The notes beneath the pieces are model-generated. The model saw only the letters and a list, made by a program, of their open reading frames with translations, did not search any database and was not told where the DNA came from. A program made the position numbers and the translations under genes. DNA of 64,000 nt from an uncultured Rickettsiales bacterium (GTDB taxonomy: Bacteria; Pseudomonadota; Alphaproteobacteria; Rickettsiales; UBA1997), in contig CAKVGI010000006.1 of assembly GCA_934747265.1 (NCBI GenBank), forward strand, positions 17,753 to 81,752, written 5' to 3'. Positions 46,111 through 55,379 of the stretch are shown here, piece by piece. The first letter of the stretch is position 1. The number at the start of each line of letters is the position of its first letter.

Positions 46111-46644
46111 ATGAAAAGAGTATTAGAATTTTTAAAAAATAAAAAAATATTGTTCTTGGCAATGTTTTTCATTTTATTATTGGTTGCTTTTGATATTTAT
46201 ACAAAAAGATTAGCTTTCAGCAAGGTTGACAATATTATAGAGAAGACTTCTGGCATCCATACATACATTAGGATTAATGAATATATAAATATAGTCAAAG
46301 TAATAAATTATGGTGTTAGTTTTGGTATATTTAATAAATTACAATATGGACAAATAATTCTTTCTATCGCTACGGGTCTAATTATTTCATATGTTTTTTA
46401 TTTAATGTACAAAAGTAAAAATAATACTGATATTTTTATTTACGCAACAATCGTAGCCGGCGGTCTTGGAAATTTATATGATAGATTGGTTTTTGGTGGT
46501 GTATTTGATTTTCTAGATTTTCATCTTGGAAAATATCATTGGCCGGCATTTAACGTAGCTGATTCCTTAATTTGTATTGGTATTGGTTTGATAATATTGA
46601 AAGATTTTGTAATTTTTATAAAAAGAAAAACAAATAACAAATAA
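46111..46644 (+). CDS. lspA: Lipoprotein signal peptidase (SPase II)
   Basis: Inner-membrane aspartyl protease of 177 residues that cleaves prolipoproteins such as the one at 43206. Four membrane helices are visible. The catalytic Asp pair is in GLGNLYDRL (about D126) and FNVADS (about D150). The NYGVSFGIF motif is conserved. Length is close to normal. Second gene of the dnaX operon; ileS, its usual partner, is not here. Confidence 0.95.
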   Translation: MKRVLEFLKNKKILFLAMFFILLLVAFDIYTKRLAFSKVDNIIEKTSGIHTYIRINEYINIVKVINYGVSFGIFNKLQYGQIILSIATGLIISYVFYLMYKSKNNTDIFIYATIVAGGLGNLYDRLVFGGVFDFLDFHLGKYHWPAFNVADSLICIGIGLIILKDFVIFIKRKTNNK

Positions 46645-46652
46645 TTGTAATT

Positions 46653-47963
46653 ATGAAAATAAAAAAATATTTTCCAAAAAAATTATTTTCTAGATTCATA
46701 TTAATAATAGTCTTACCAGTCTTTATAGTTCAACTGGTTTCAACTTATGTTTTTTATCAAACACACTTGCAGAATGTTATAAAAAAACTTTCAAATATAA
46801 CTATACAAAATATAGTTTTTGTTAATGATAATTATAAAAACAAAGAAAAATACGAAAATAAGAACCTAAGAGTGTATTTTAAAAAAGATCAAAAAATAAA
46901 GTATAGAGATATTATTAAAAAAACAAACAATTTTTTATTTTTCGATCAACAACAATTTTTTATTGCAAACCTTCTAAATTTAATAAAAGATCCAATATCA
47001 GTCAAAGAGAAAAATGATGATTTTATAATATCAATTCAAAAAGAAAAAGGTGTATTAGAAATTCACGTAAACAAAAAAGAATTAATTGTTAAAACAGCAA
47101 AAATATTTATGATATGGAACATAGCAATATCATTTTTAACTTTATTAATAGCAATTATTTTTATGAAAAATCAACTTAAACCAATAAAATTGCTAAAAAA
47201 ACATATAGCTAATTTTTCATTAAATCAAAAAAATTCAAAATTTAAACCAACAGGAGCGAAAGAAATTAGAGAATTAAGTACATCTTTCATAGAAATGGAA
47301 AAAAGACTTAAAAAATTTGTTAATCAAAGAACCATAATGTTAGCTGGAATCTCCCATGATTTGCGAACTCCATTAACTAGAATGAAATTAGAATTGGAAA
47401 TGATGGATGAACCTTCCAAAATATATTTAGAAGAAGATATTAATTACATGCAAAGCATTATTAATCAATACTTAGTATTTACAAAAAATATAAATGATGA
47501 AGATAAGTCAATCATAAACATATACAACTACATAAATAAATTTCTTAAAGAATACAAAAAAATAAATAAAAATATAACTCTAAAAACAAAAGATATAAAT
47601 GAAAATGAATTGGTTTTAATTCAACCATTAGCGTTCAAAAGAGTTTTGCAAAACATAACAGATAATGCTTTAAAATTCGGAAATAAAGCATTAATAAAAC
47701 TCATAAAAACAAATGATAAAAAAATAATGATTAGCATAGATGATAATGGTCCTGGTGTTGAAAGAAAATTATTGCAAAAATTATGCGAACCATTTTTTAA
47801 AGCTGATAAATCAAGAAATATAGACAATAAAGGAGTTGGTCTTGGACTTTCCATTGCAAAAGATATAATTTTGGCAAATAATGGGATCATTAATTTTAGC
47901 AAATCAAAATCACTTGGTGGACTAAATGTTCAAATAACATTAAGATTGTATGATAGATTTTAA
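46653..47963 (+). CDS. EnvZ-like sensor histidine kinase
   Basis: Membrane sensor kinase of 436 residues. TM1 (about 13-33) and TM2 (about 155-173) flank a periplasmic loop of about 120 residues, then a HAMP linker (KNQLKPIKLLKKHI). The H box is AGISHDLRTPLTRM (His about 234), the N box NITDNALKFG, the G1 box DDNGPGV and the G2 box GVGLGLSIAKD. H box and HAMP resemble EnvZ. No response regulator gene is adjacent, so it is an orphan here. It follows lspA by 8 bases. Confidence 0.9.
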   Translation: MKIKKYFPKKLFSRFILIIVLPVFIVQLVSTYVFYQTHLQNVIKKLSNITIQNIVFVNDNYKNKEKYENKNLRVYFKKDQKIKYRDIIKKTNNFLFFDQQQFFIANLLNLIKDPISVKEKNDDFIISIQKEKGVLEIHVNKKELIVKTAKIFMIWNIAISFLTLLIAIIFMKNQLKPIKLLKKHIANFSLNQKNSKFKPTGAKEIRELSTSFIEMEKRLKKFVNQRTIMLAGISHDLRTPLTRMKLELEMMDEPSKIYLEEDINYMQSIINQYLVFTKNINDEDKSIINIYNYINKFLKEYKKINKNITLKTKDINENELVLIQPLAFKRVLQNITDNALKFGNKALIKLIKTNDKKIMISIDDNGPGVERKLLQKLCEPFFKADKSRNIDNKGVGLGLSIAKDIILANNGIINFSKSKSLGGLNVQITLRLYDRF

Positions 47964-48161
47964 ATAAATTTACAACAAATTTTTTGTTTATTTTATTAGA
48001 AAGTGCCCCATTCTACTAAAATACTTGCGCAACATTGTTTCGTTAGAATCACCACATTCTATCTAAATATTTATACAACAAATATAGTTTCGCTCCATTA
48101 AGGTTTTATTTTTTATTCGCTAAACCTCAACCATAACACATTATATACTCTTAAACTTTGC

Positions 48162-48518
48162 TTATAAAGATCTTCCTACTGTTCCTGTGTCTTCTTCAAC
48201 CCTTTTTATAAATCTTCGCATTTTCTCTTCTTGAGATAATTCTTTTTTACTTTTTGTATTATCTGGCGTTGTTTGCTTATCATAAGAAGTTTCACTCGAC
48301 GACGATTTTAAACTATCAGTAGAAAGAGATCTACTTCTAGGTAAAGAATTAATGTCTATAATTTTATTACCCGTTATGCAATCCAAAAATTCATCACTAA
48401 TTATTATTTTTGATTTTTTTGAAGTGGTAATATTATTCTTAGATTTCATTTCTATTCCTACAGTTGCTTCTTGGTTTGAGTTTTTTATTACCCTTCTTAT
48501 TTGTTTTTTCTTTGGCAT
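48162..48518 (-). CDS. Hypothetical basic, Ser/Lys-rich small protein
   Basis: 118 residues from ATG 48518 (TTG 48524 is an alternative). Very basic start MPKKKQIRRVIK, then a Ser-rich middle (RSRSLSTDSLKSSSSETS) and a short charged C-terminal helix (EEKMRRFIKRVEED). No domain recognised; probably largely disordered. It ends on the same strand 15 bases downstream of plsC, so the two may be co-transcribed. Confidence 0.6.
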   Translation of the reverse strand: MPKKKQIRRVIKNSNQEATVGIEMKSKNNITTSKKSKIIISDEFLDCITGNKIIDINSLPRSRSLSTDSLKSSSSETSYDKQTTPDNTKSKKELSQEEKMRRFIKRVEEDTGTVGRSL

Positions 48519-48533
48519 TTTCAAATAAAGTTA

Positions 48534-49295
48534 TTAATTAATTTTATTAAGCTCTTGTGATTTTGTTTCAATTTCTTTCTCTATCACTTCAAGCAATTCC
48601 TCTTTTGACATATTTTTTATTTCTTCGTATTTTATTGGTCTCATAAATTCCATCGTAATTGTACCGGAATGCTTCAAAAATTGCTTTTTTGTCCATAATT
48701 TTCCAGAATTTAATGCCATAGGAATTATATCTGCGCCCATAGATTTTATCAAAGCAATAAATCCAGTCTTATATGGATATTGTTCAATACTTGATTCTGG
48801 TGGAACTCTTGTACCTTGTGGAAAAATTATGATATTATGACCTTCTTTTATATATCCTTTTCCCTCTTTCAATATTTTTTTTATAGAGCCAGCACCACCA
48901 CCCCTATCTATTGCTATTTTGCTTGCCAACGCTAAACACCAACCAAAAAATGGCACCATCAATAATTCTTTCTTTAATATGAAAACAGGAGCTGGTTTCA
49001 TAATTGTATGCATAATTAATGTATCCCAAGTTGATTCATGTTTTCCCACTATTATATAAGCCTTATCTTTTTTAATATTTTCCAGTCCAATAATATTACT
49101 TTTTATTCCAACAGTATATTTTAATATAAAAAGCATAAATCTACACCAAGTAGCCGAAACTAAATCAAAATTTCGTCTTCTATTTGGAAAAAATGGGCAC
49201 CAAAAAATAATAAAAGCAAAACTTAAAGGTATACTTGTTGCAAGTGTACATAATGAAAATAATAAGGATCTGATAAATGTTATTGCATTCTTCAT
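48534..49295 (-). CDS. plsC: 1-acyl-sn-glycerol-3-phosphate acyltransferase PlsC
   Basis: Acylates lysophosphatidic acid to phosphatidic acid in phospholipid synthesis. 253 residues with an N-terminal membrane anchor. Motif I is KHESTWDT, the HX4D catalytic pair (about 82). Motif III reads FPQGTRVPP where FPEGTRS is usual, so Gln replaces the common Glu, a substitution also seen in alphaproteobacterial members as far as I recall. Motif IV is IIPMALNSG. Confidence 0.92.
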   Translation of the reverse strand: MKNAITFIRSLLFSLCTLATSIPLSFAFIIFWCPFFPNRRRNFDLVSATWCRFMLFILKYTVGIKSNIIGLENIKKDKAYIIVGKHESTWDTLIMHTIMKPAPVFILKKELLMVPFFGWCLALASKIAIDRGGGAGSIKKILKEGKGYIKEGHNIIIFPQGTRVPPESSIEQYPYKTGFIALIKSMGADIIPMALNSGKLWTKKQFLKHSGTITMEFMRPIKYEEIKNMSKEELLEVIEKEIETKSQELNKIN

Positions 49296-49381
49296 TTCTC
49301 AATCTAATAATTTTTGTATTATTTAAATAATATTTCTTATTTTTAAAAAATAAAGATAAAAAAAATAATTTATTTTTTATC

Positions 49382-49409
49382 TTGACTTAATTTTATGACT
49401 TTGTATTTT
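49382..49409 (+). promoter_or_regulatory. Possible promoter of ftsA
   Basis: TTGACT (49382-49387), a 16-base spacer and TATTTT (49404-49409), 41 bases before the ATG. A GAGG Shine-Dalgarno lies just before the start. Confidence 0.4.
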
Positions 49410-49450
49410 TGTTAGTAGTTATACATTGATAAAATTGACATGAGGATAAA

Positions 49451-50680
49451 ATGACTTTAAAACAACAACAAATAGTTGCAAGTTTAGATATAGGAAGCAA
49501 TAAAATTGTTTGTTTAATAGGTTATATTAACGCTGTTGGAAAAATCTTTATAAAAGGCGTTGGACATCAACAATCCAGAGGAATATATGCTGGTAAGATT
49601 ATCAATAAAAAAGAAGCTGAAAAAAGTATTCTTTCCACTGTATCAATAGCTGAAAGAATGGCTGGTTTTAATATTCAAAGTATAACCGTAAATATAAATA
49701 CATCAGAAATTTTATCTTCAACTATAAATAGCGATTTAAAGTTAAATAGTAGAGAGGTAAAAGGTAAAGATATTTTTATGCTTTCAAGAGACATCAAAAA
49801 TATATTAAAAAAAGGTGGAAAAGAGATCATTCATTTAATTCCATTACAATATATGTTAGATGGAAATATTGTTGAAATACCATATAATATAATTGCTGAT
49901 GATTTAAAAATAACCTTTCATCTTTTATCAACAGAAAAATCAAATATTAATAAAATAAATGATTGCATCAATAGCATAATGCTTCAAATAAATAATTATG
50001 TCTCAAACGGATATGCTACATCTTTATCGGTTTTAGAAGATAATGAAAAAGAATTGGGTGTATTATTGCTTGATATTGGTTATAGTGGCACAAATATGAG
50101 TCTTGTTTATAATGATAAATATTTATTTGAAAGCAATATTCCAATTGGTGGTGAACACATCACCAAAGATATTTCCGCCATTTTAAAGACAACTCAAACT
50201 ATCGCTGAAAAAATTAAAGTTATGAATGCAAATTTCTCATTATCAAAAAAGGATGAGGACGAATTAATTAAGATTGATATTGATAATGATGATGAATTTA
50301 ATGTAGCAAACAATAGCATTAGGCTTATTAATGATATTACAAAAGCAAGAATTGCAGAAATTGCTCAAATAGCAATGTCAAAATTAAAAGAAAATAATTT
50401 AGAAAATACCGCCAAATATATTGTTTTAACCGGTGGAACATCATTAATACCTGGAATAGATATGTTTATAAACAATATCACAAATATAGAAACAAGAATC
50501 GGATATAATGAACAATTTACAATACAAGATAAAAATCTAGCAGTAGAACTTAAAAATCCAATATATTCTGTAAGTATGGGAATAATGAAGTTTATACAAA
50601 ATAAATACAATAATAATTCTTATAAAGAAGAAAATAACTCATTATTTTTTGGTTTTTTGGGTAAAATATTTGGAATTTAA
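49451..50680 (+). CDS. ftsA: Cell division protein FtsA
   Basis: Actin-like ASKHA protein of 409 residues that tethers FtsZ to the inner membrane and recruits the divisome. Phosphate 1 is ASLDIGSNKIVCLIG. The SHS2-type 1C subdomain is at about 85-170. Phosphate 2 is LLLDIGYSGTNMSLV and the adenosine motif is IVLTGGTSLIPGI. The C-terminal amphipathic membrane-targeting helix SLFFGFLGKIFGI is intact. The usual neighbours ftsQ and ftsZ are missing; rpmH follows. Confidence 0.95.
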   Translation: MTLKQQQIVASLDIGSNKIVCLIGYINAVGKIFIKGVGHQQSRGIYAGKIINKKEAEKSILSTVSIAERMAGFNIQSITVNINTSEILSSTINSDLKLNSREVKGKDIFMLSRDIKNILKKGGKEIIHLIPLQYMLDGNIVEIPYNIIADDLKITFHLLSTEKSNINKINDCINSIMLQINNYVSNGYATSLSVLEDNEKELGVLLLDIGYSGTNMSLVYNDKYLFESNIPIGGEHITKDISAILKTTQTIAEKIKVMNANFSLSKKDEDELIKIDIDNDDEFNVANNSIRLINDITKARIAEIAQIAMSKLKENNLENTAKYIVLTGGTSLIPGIDMFINNITNIETRIGYNEQFTIQDKNLAVELKNPIYSVSMGIMKFIQNKYNNNSYKEENNSLFFGFLGKIFGI

Positions 50681-50818
50681 TATTATTATTTTTACATAAT
50701 ATCAATATTCTCAATATTGTATTAGCATTAAGAAAAATTTTATTTTTGTTTGTGAAAAAGCTTGAAATATAAAAAATATATTTTACAATTTGTACATTAA
50801 GTAAATTTTATTTAGAGA

Positions 50819-50959
50819 ATGACAACAAAGAGAACATATCAACCTAGTAAGGTTAAGAGACAAAATAAACACGGTTTTAGAGCTAGAATGGCTACCGCTA
50901 GTGGAAGAAAAGTTATAAATGCTAGAAGAGCAAAAGGCAGAAAAAGATTAAGTGTTTAG
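50819..50959 (+). CDS. rpmH: 50S ribosomal protein L34
   Basis: A 46-residue basic protein starting MTTKRTYQPSKVKRQNKHGF, the unmistakable L34 sequence, with RMATASGRKVINARRAKGRK. It is too short for a 60-residue ORF cut-off. The usual downstream gene rnpA is absent; a tRNA-Pro gene begins 6 bases after the stop, and dnaA is not upstream. Confidence 0.98.
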   Translation: MTTKRTYQPSKVKRQNKHGFRARMATASGRKVINARRAKGRKRLSV

Positions 50960-50965
50960 TTTTCA

Positions 50966-51042
50966 CGGAGTGTAGCGCAGCCTGGTAGCGCAACTGGCTT
51001 GGGACCAGTGGGTCGTAGGTTCAAATCCTATCACTCCGACCA
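50966..51042 (+). tRNA. tRNA-Pro (anticodon TGG)
   Basis: A 77-base cloverleaf with encoded CCA. The acceptor CGGAGTG pairs with CACTCCG. The anticodon stem ACTGG/CCAGT encloses CTTGGGA with anticodon TGG. The T arm is GTAGGTTCAAATCCTAT. It is probably co-transcribed with rpmH and followed by a terminator. Confidence 0.97.
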
Positions 51043-51049
51043 TTTCAAT

Positions 51050-51075
51050 AATAGAAGCAAATGCTTCTATTTTTT
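51050..51075 (+). terminator. Intrinsic terminator after rpmH-tRNA-Pro
   Basis: AATAGAAGCA (51050-51059), loop AA, TGCTTCTATT (51062-51071), then TTTT. A perfect 10-pair stem directly after the tRNA. Confidence 0.85.
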
Positions 51076-51344
51076 GTACCGTAAATTTTTCTAACAAAAG
51101 ATATTCTAAAATTATTTACTGATAGAAAATATTGCAAGTATCTACAATCGTAAGTCTAATTTAAAATTCAGAAATGTAATAAAAATTATCAAATAAAACT
51201 AGTTTGGGAAAATATTAAATGAATTTGCTAGTTATTAGTGCTACAATAAATTTAATAGACACATATCGCAAACAATTCAGCAAATCTTTATTAAGTATCG
51301 CATGATAAGCTTGTAATTATTGCATCTTTGCCCGTAAGTCATCC

Positions 51345-51560
51345 AATTAGAATGCAAGCATTCCATATTGTCTGACATTTAGGGTTCGTTGTTCCTCTGG
51401 CAAACTGCGGGCATAAGTTGTAAACCCAACATTTAGCCCTTGTTGCTCCTTCGGCAAACTGCGGGCATAAGTTGTCAAACTTTGATGCAAGCATCAAGTT
51501 TTCCAACGTTTAGCCCTTGTTGTTCCTTCGACAAACTTCACCTGTAAGTCGTCAAATAAA
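51345..51560. repeat. Short tandem repeats with hairpins in the rpmH-greA spacer
   Basis: Three imperfect units of about 50-75 bases, each of the form ACATTTAGCCCTTGTTG, CTCCTTCGGCAAACTGCGGG, CATAAGTTGTCAAA. They begin near 51375, 51429 and 51504. Two small hairpins with the same centre accompany them: GAATGCAAGCATTC (51350-51363) and TTGATGCAAGCATCAA (51482-51497). No reading frame is credible. 51076-51345 shows nothing else. Confidence 0.7.
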
Positions 51561-51599
51561 AATAAGCAAACTTCTTTTTACAACTAAACAATAACCTTA

Positions 51600-52440
51600 C
51601 TCTTTTCTCTCTTGATAAGGGTGGATCACCTCTCCCGTCCCCATGTTAAGGTAGGCTATCCCCCCTGATAAGGTCCCTTCATTCCATCCTTCTAATAAAG
51701 TCTCCTTACCTCTTCTGATAAAGTCTCCTTACTCCTCCTGATAAGTTCTCCTCATCCACCCATGATAAGTTCCCCTTCCACCCCCCTGATAAGGGGGGCA
51801 AGGGGGGTTTTAAATACTTTAATTGTTTTAAACTATGTTTTTTATGTTAATATATTATTTATAAATTAATATGTTATAATATATTAATTTATAATTCTTA
51901 TAAAAAAATTATTAATTGATTATATATTTTTTTATATATAATAGTTTATATTATTTATATAACATTAATAATATATTTAATGTGTGATTATAGTATTTAA
52001 TAATATGTAGTAGTAGCATTGTATTATTAATTATTATTTTATTTATTAAATAGATATATTATTCTATTCTTAATTATTATTATAACTCTTAATTTTTAAT
52101 TCTTAATTCTTAATTCTTAATTCTTAATTTTTAAATTCAAATCCTCGACTTTATATTTTATTTTCAATTTTTAATTTTTAATTATTTGTTTTGTTTTATT
52201 AAAAAATAAAACGAAATAAATGTTATCAATCATCCCCTGTCAGTCTTTGACTAACTCTAAACTTATTAAGGGGGGGAAGAGAGAGGATATATTGATTTCG
52301 TCAGCTCCCCCTTAAAATGGTGAATAAATAGAGAGTATTTCGCGTCAGTTCTATTCATTATAAAGGGGGCAATAGGATGGTGTTTTGCTACTAGCTCTCC
52401 TTATAAAGGATAACAAAAAATATTTCATGTTAATTGTTTG
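51600..52440. repeat. Composite GC-rich repeat element, copy 5 (inverted)
   Basis: The A array (51605-51815) runs from eroded units (TTGATAAGGGTGGATC, CTAATAAAGTCTCC) to a perfect CCCCCCTGATAAGGGGGGCAAGGGGGG next to the core. The AT-rich core (51815-52222) carries tandem TTCTTAATT repeats near 52090-52130 and an imperfect palindrome near 52190-52210. The B array (52225-52440) decays away from the core. Orientation matches copy 3. 52440-52650 holds only the greA leader. Confidence 0.8.
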
Positions 52441-52650
52441 ACGCTACAACAATTTAAAAATAAATCAAAAATTATTGGTACGTATATTTTCCAAAAATAA
52501 AACTTGAATAAAAAAAACAAAGTTTTACACTTATAGAAGTATTATTGTAAATTTGGATAAAAATTTTCGTGAATATGGTAGCGAAAATTAGTATTTTTGT
52601 TTTTTATTCAAGTATATAATTGTAATTTGAAAATAAATAAAGGTAAAAAT

Positions 52651-53130
52651 ATGCAAAGATTTAAAATTACAAAAGCAGGCCACCAAAAAATGAAAGATGA
52701 ATTAAACCACCTACTTACAGTTGAGAGACCAGCCGTTTCCAAGGCAATTGGCGCCGCAATAGAAATGGGCGATTTGAGTGAGAATGAAGAATATGCGACC
52801 GCAAAAGACAAACAAAAGGTAATAGAGGCAATGATTGCTAACTTATCCGAAAGATTGGCTAACGCAGAAGTTGTAGATATAAAAGCTTTTGCTGGTGATA
52901 AAATAAATTTTGGTGCCACTGTTAAGTTGCTTGATTTAAATACAGATAAAGAAGTTCAATATACATTGTTAAGTGAGTTTGAATCTGATATTTCAAAAGG
53001 TATTTTAGCTGTAGAATCACTGGTTGGAAAATCACTTATAGGTAAAGAAAAAGGTGATGAAATTGAAATAAAGACACCAGCTGGAATAAAAGAATATGAA
53101 ATTTTAGACGTTCAATATATTGAAAAATAA
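52651..53130 (+). CDS. greA: Transcription elongation factor GreA
   Basis: Rescues backtracked RNA polymerase by stimulating transcript cleavage. 159 residues from ATG 52651, which follows an AAGG ribosome site and matches the family start (MQRFKITKAGHQKMKDEL). An upstream ATG at 52597 adds an unrelated leader. The N-terminal coiled coil has the tip acidic pair in GDLSENEEYATAKD. The C-terminal FKBP-like domain ends KEYEILDVQYI. Followed by rlmE after 13 bases. Confidence 0.96.
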   Translation: MQRFKITKAGHQKMKDELNHLLTVERPAVSKAIGAAIEMGDLSENEEYATAKDKQKVIEAMIANLSERLANAEVVDIKAFAGDKINFGATVKLLDLNTDKEVQYTLLSEFESDISKGILAVESLVGKSLIGKEKGDEIEIKTPAGIKEYEILDVQYIEK

Positions 53131-53143
53131 TCGTTTTTAAACT

Positions 53144-53812
53144 ATGAACATACTTGGAGATTTTAAACAACCTAAAAAAAATATTAAGACCGCAAGAAGA
53201 CGAAAAGTTTCTTCAACACGATGGTTGGAAAGGCAATTAAATGATCCATTTGTAGCATTAGCAAAACAAAAAGGTTATAGATCAAGAGCCAGTTTTAAAA
53301 TATTAGAAATTGATAATAAATTTAAAATTTTTAAGAAAAACTATAAGGTTCTTGATTTAGGCTCAGCACCTGGTGGATGGAGTCAGGTTATTTCTCAAAA
53401 AGTTGGAAAAGACAATATACTTGCCGTAGATATACTGGATATGCAACCCTTGACTGGCGTTAAGTTTATAAAGCAAGATTTTTTAGCACCAGAGGCTGAA
53501 CAAATAATTTTAAACGAAATTGGTGGTGAAAAATATAATGTTGTTATGAGTGATATGGCAGCAAATACAACTGGAAATAAAAATATAGACCATATAAGAA
53601 CATCAGCATTAGTAGAGGAAGCTTATAATTTCGCGCTTAAAGTTTTAAAAGAAGACGGTACATTTATAGCAAAAGTTTTTCAAGGTGGTACAGAACCCGA
53701 GTTATTTAAAAATATGAAACAAAATTTTAAAACCGTAAAACACTTTAAGCCAGAATCTTCAAGAAAGGAATCGGTTGAAATATACGTTGTAGCACAAGGA
53801 TTTAAAAAATAA
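53144..53812 (+). CDS. rlmE: 23S rRNA 2'-O-ribose U2552 methyltransferase RlmE (RrmJ/FtsJ)
   Basis: Methylates U2552 in the ribosomal A loop late in 50S assembly. 222 residues. YRSRASFKILEID holds the first catalytic Lys. VLDLGSAPGGWSQV is the SAM motif I. SDMAANTTGNKNIDH holds the catalytic Asp, FIAKVFQGG the second Lys, and SSRKESVEIYVVA the Glu. The N terminus has an extra basic segment of about 30 residues. Co-transcribed with greA. Confidence 0.96.
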   Translation: MNILGDFKQPKKNIKTARRRKVSSTRWLERQLNDPFVALAKQKGYRSRASFKILEIDNKFKIFKKNYKVLDLGSAPGGWSQVISQKVGKDNILAVDILDMQPLTGVKFIKQDFLAPEAEQIILNEIGGEKYNVVMSDMAANTTGNKNIDHIRTSALVEEAYNFALKVLKEDGTFIAKVFQGGTEPELFKNMKQNFKTVKHFKPESSRKESVEIYVVAQGFKK

Positions 53813-53813
53813 T

Positions 53814-53842
53814 AAAGCCCATTAATAAATAAAGGGCTTTTT
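53814..53842. terminator. Terminator between rlmE and the SIMPL gene
   Basis: AAAGCCC (53814-53820) and GGGCTTT (53834-53840) form a 7-pair stem followed by TT on the plus strand. It lies between convergent genes and is likely bidirectional. Confidence 0.75.
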
Positions 53843-53857
53843 ATGGTTAAATTGCAA

Positions 53858-54574
53858 TTATTTCAAATAATATTCTAACGTTGAAACAACTCTAATTTCT
53901 TTATCTTTTTGATGTAATTCATCGTTGTCATACTGAGAAGCCTTATTTCTTCCAGTTATAACAAACGTACCTTGATTTGCTCTCTTAATATTACCAACTT
54001 TTACATTTGAATTTTTTGCAAATTGTTCAGCAGCACTTTTGGCTTTAATTGTAGCCTCATCTATCATTTGATTTTTTACATCATCTAGTTTTGTAAAGAT
54101 ATAAGCTGGTTTCATTGCACCATAAGATGATGCTAGATAAACGTTTTCAGAGATTAATTCTAACAAATTTTTGCTAGCTCTATCTACTGCATTAATATTA
54201 TTAGTTTCAACAGAGATTGTTTGTGTTACTATAAATCTATTTTTTTGGTTTGGATCTTTATACTCTCTGGCATTCATATCAACAAAATCAAGTTGTCCAA
54301 GACTTATTTCTTCTTCTGTTAATTGATATTTTTTAAGAAAATTTTTAACTTTTGTTGTATCTTCCAATATTTTATTATTAATTATTTCTAGGTCATTTCC
54401 AGCTTGTACAAAACTAATATTCCATAAAGCTTTATCCGCTACAACATACTTAACCGCAGCACCTTTTACTGATACGCTTCCGCTTTTATTATTTACAACA
54501 GATATTCCAAAAGATAAGATAATTGCGGATATTATTAAACTAATACAGATTATAGAAATGTTCTTGATATTCAT
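53858..54574 (-). CDS. SIMPL-domain (DUF541) envelope protein
   Basis: Protein of 238 residues. An N-terminal signal/anchor helix (IISIICISLIISAIILSFGI-like segment) is followed by a SIMPL/DUF541 domain: SVSVKGAAVKYVVADKALWN, ISLGQLDFVDMNA, and MIDEATIKAKSAAEQFAKNSNVKVGNI near the C terminus. Family members are periplasmic or membrane-anchored with stress-related roles. Single gene, convergent with rlmE. Confidence 0.85.
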   Translation of the reverse strand: MNIKNISIICISLIISAIILSFGISVVNNKSGSVSVKGAAVKYVVADKALWNISFVQAGNDLEIINNKILEDTTKVKNFLKKYQLTEEEISLGQLDFVDMNAREYKDPNQKNRFIVTQTISVETNNINAVDRASKNLLELISENVYLASSYGAMKPAYIFTKLDDVKNQMIDEATIKAKSAAEQFAKNSNVKVGNIKRANQGTFVITGRNKASQYDNDELHQKDKEIRVVSTLEYYLK

Positions 54575-54759
54575 AATTTTTTATAATTATTTAACACACT
54601 AGAAATATAATTTCTATAAAAAATAAGTCAATTTATTTTTTATTATATTTAAATTTAATGTGTCTTAAATTTTGGTTATGATATTAAATTGCTAGATTAT
54701 AACTAATTATATATATTATTGAAATATAAAATTGTGATAGCGAAAAATAAATAAAACTC

Positions 54760-55030
54760 CTTCATCCATTACTCGTAAGGCAAAAGCTAATACAGAATAT
54801 TGCTTCTCTATTTTCTCTTTTTATATTAGGAAGTTAATCATAGAACCCCATTCTTTCTATTCAGTTTTATAATAGGAAAGTTGAGGAAGTTAATACTAAT
54901 TTCTCTATCATTCTTTTGTAAGAGAAAAATTAATAAAGTCAGTACCCCATTATTTCCCCTGTAAAGAGAGAAGTCTATCACCTTGTAAAAAGAAGAATTT
55001 ATATGAAATACCCCCCACCCCCCTTACCAG
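54760..55030. repeat. Array B of the composite repeat, copy 6 (eroded)
   Basis: The spacer 54575-56971 (2.4 kb) holds only repeats and a transposase remnant. This part shows eroded B units (TACTCGTAAGGCAAAAGC, TTATAATAGGAAAGTTGAGGAAGTTAA, TTTGTAAGAGAAAAATTAATAAAGTCAG) that end in a C run followed by TTACCAGG at 55013-55031. Confidence 0.6.
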
Positions 55031-55164
55031 GCACACTCTTCACTTATTATTACTCACAAACTCCTTATTTTTAAAGAAACCATTAGGAAACCATTAGTTT
55101 TCTCCATCTAGAATAAGCAAGCCATATGGGTGTTTTATTAGCCACTTTTTTATACGAGTATAAA

Positions 55165-55350
55165 TCTGATATTTGTTTACTTCGTAAACTCATTTCCGAC
55201 TTCGCTGACCGACAGGCTACAATGATTGTGCAAGCACATCATTGTTCAGCTTTGTGCTTCGCCTTCACTTCGTTCAGTTGGCACTTCGCAGACCAACAAG
55301 TTAAAATGATTCGGTAAACCGATCATTTTTCTGCTTTGTGCTTCGTCCAT
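55165..55350. repeat. Cluster of short hairpins
   Basis: Closely packed small inverted repeats: GTTTACTTCGTAAAC, a TTGTGCAAGCACA hairpin, and ATGATTCGGTAAACCGATCAT. GCTTTGTGCTTCG occurs twice. The GCAAGC centre and CTTCG loops recall the hairpins at 51350-51500. The small open frame 55126-55317 is not convincing as a gene. Confidence 0.55.
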
Positions 55351-55379
55351 TTCTATAATATCTGGTATATTTTTATCTA

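Noticed and set aside
55126..55317. Plus-strand ORF of 63 residues
   Set aside because: It lies in a hairpin cluster, has no ribosome site and no recognisable feature.
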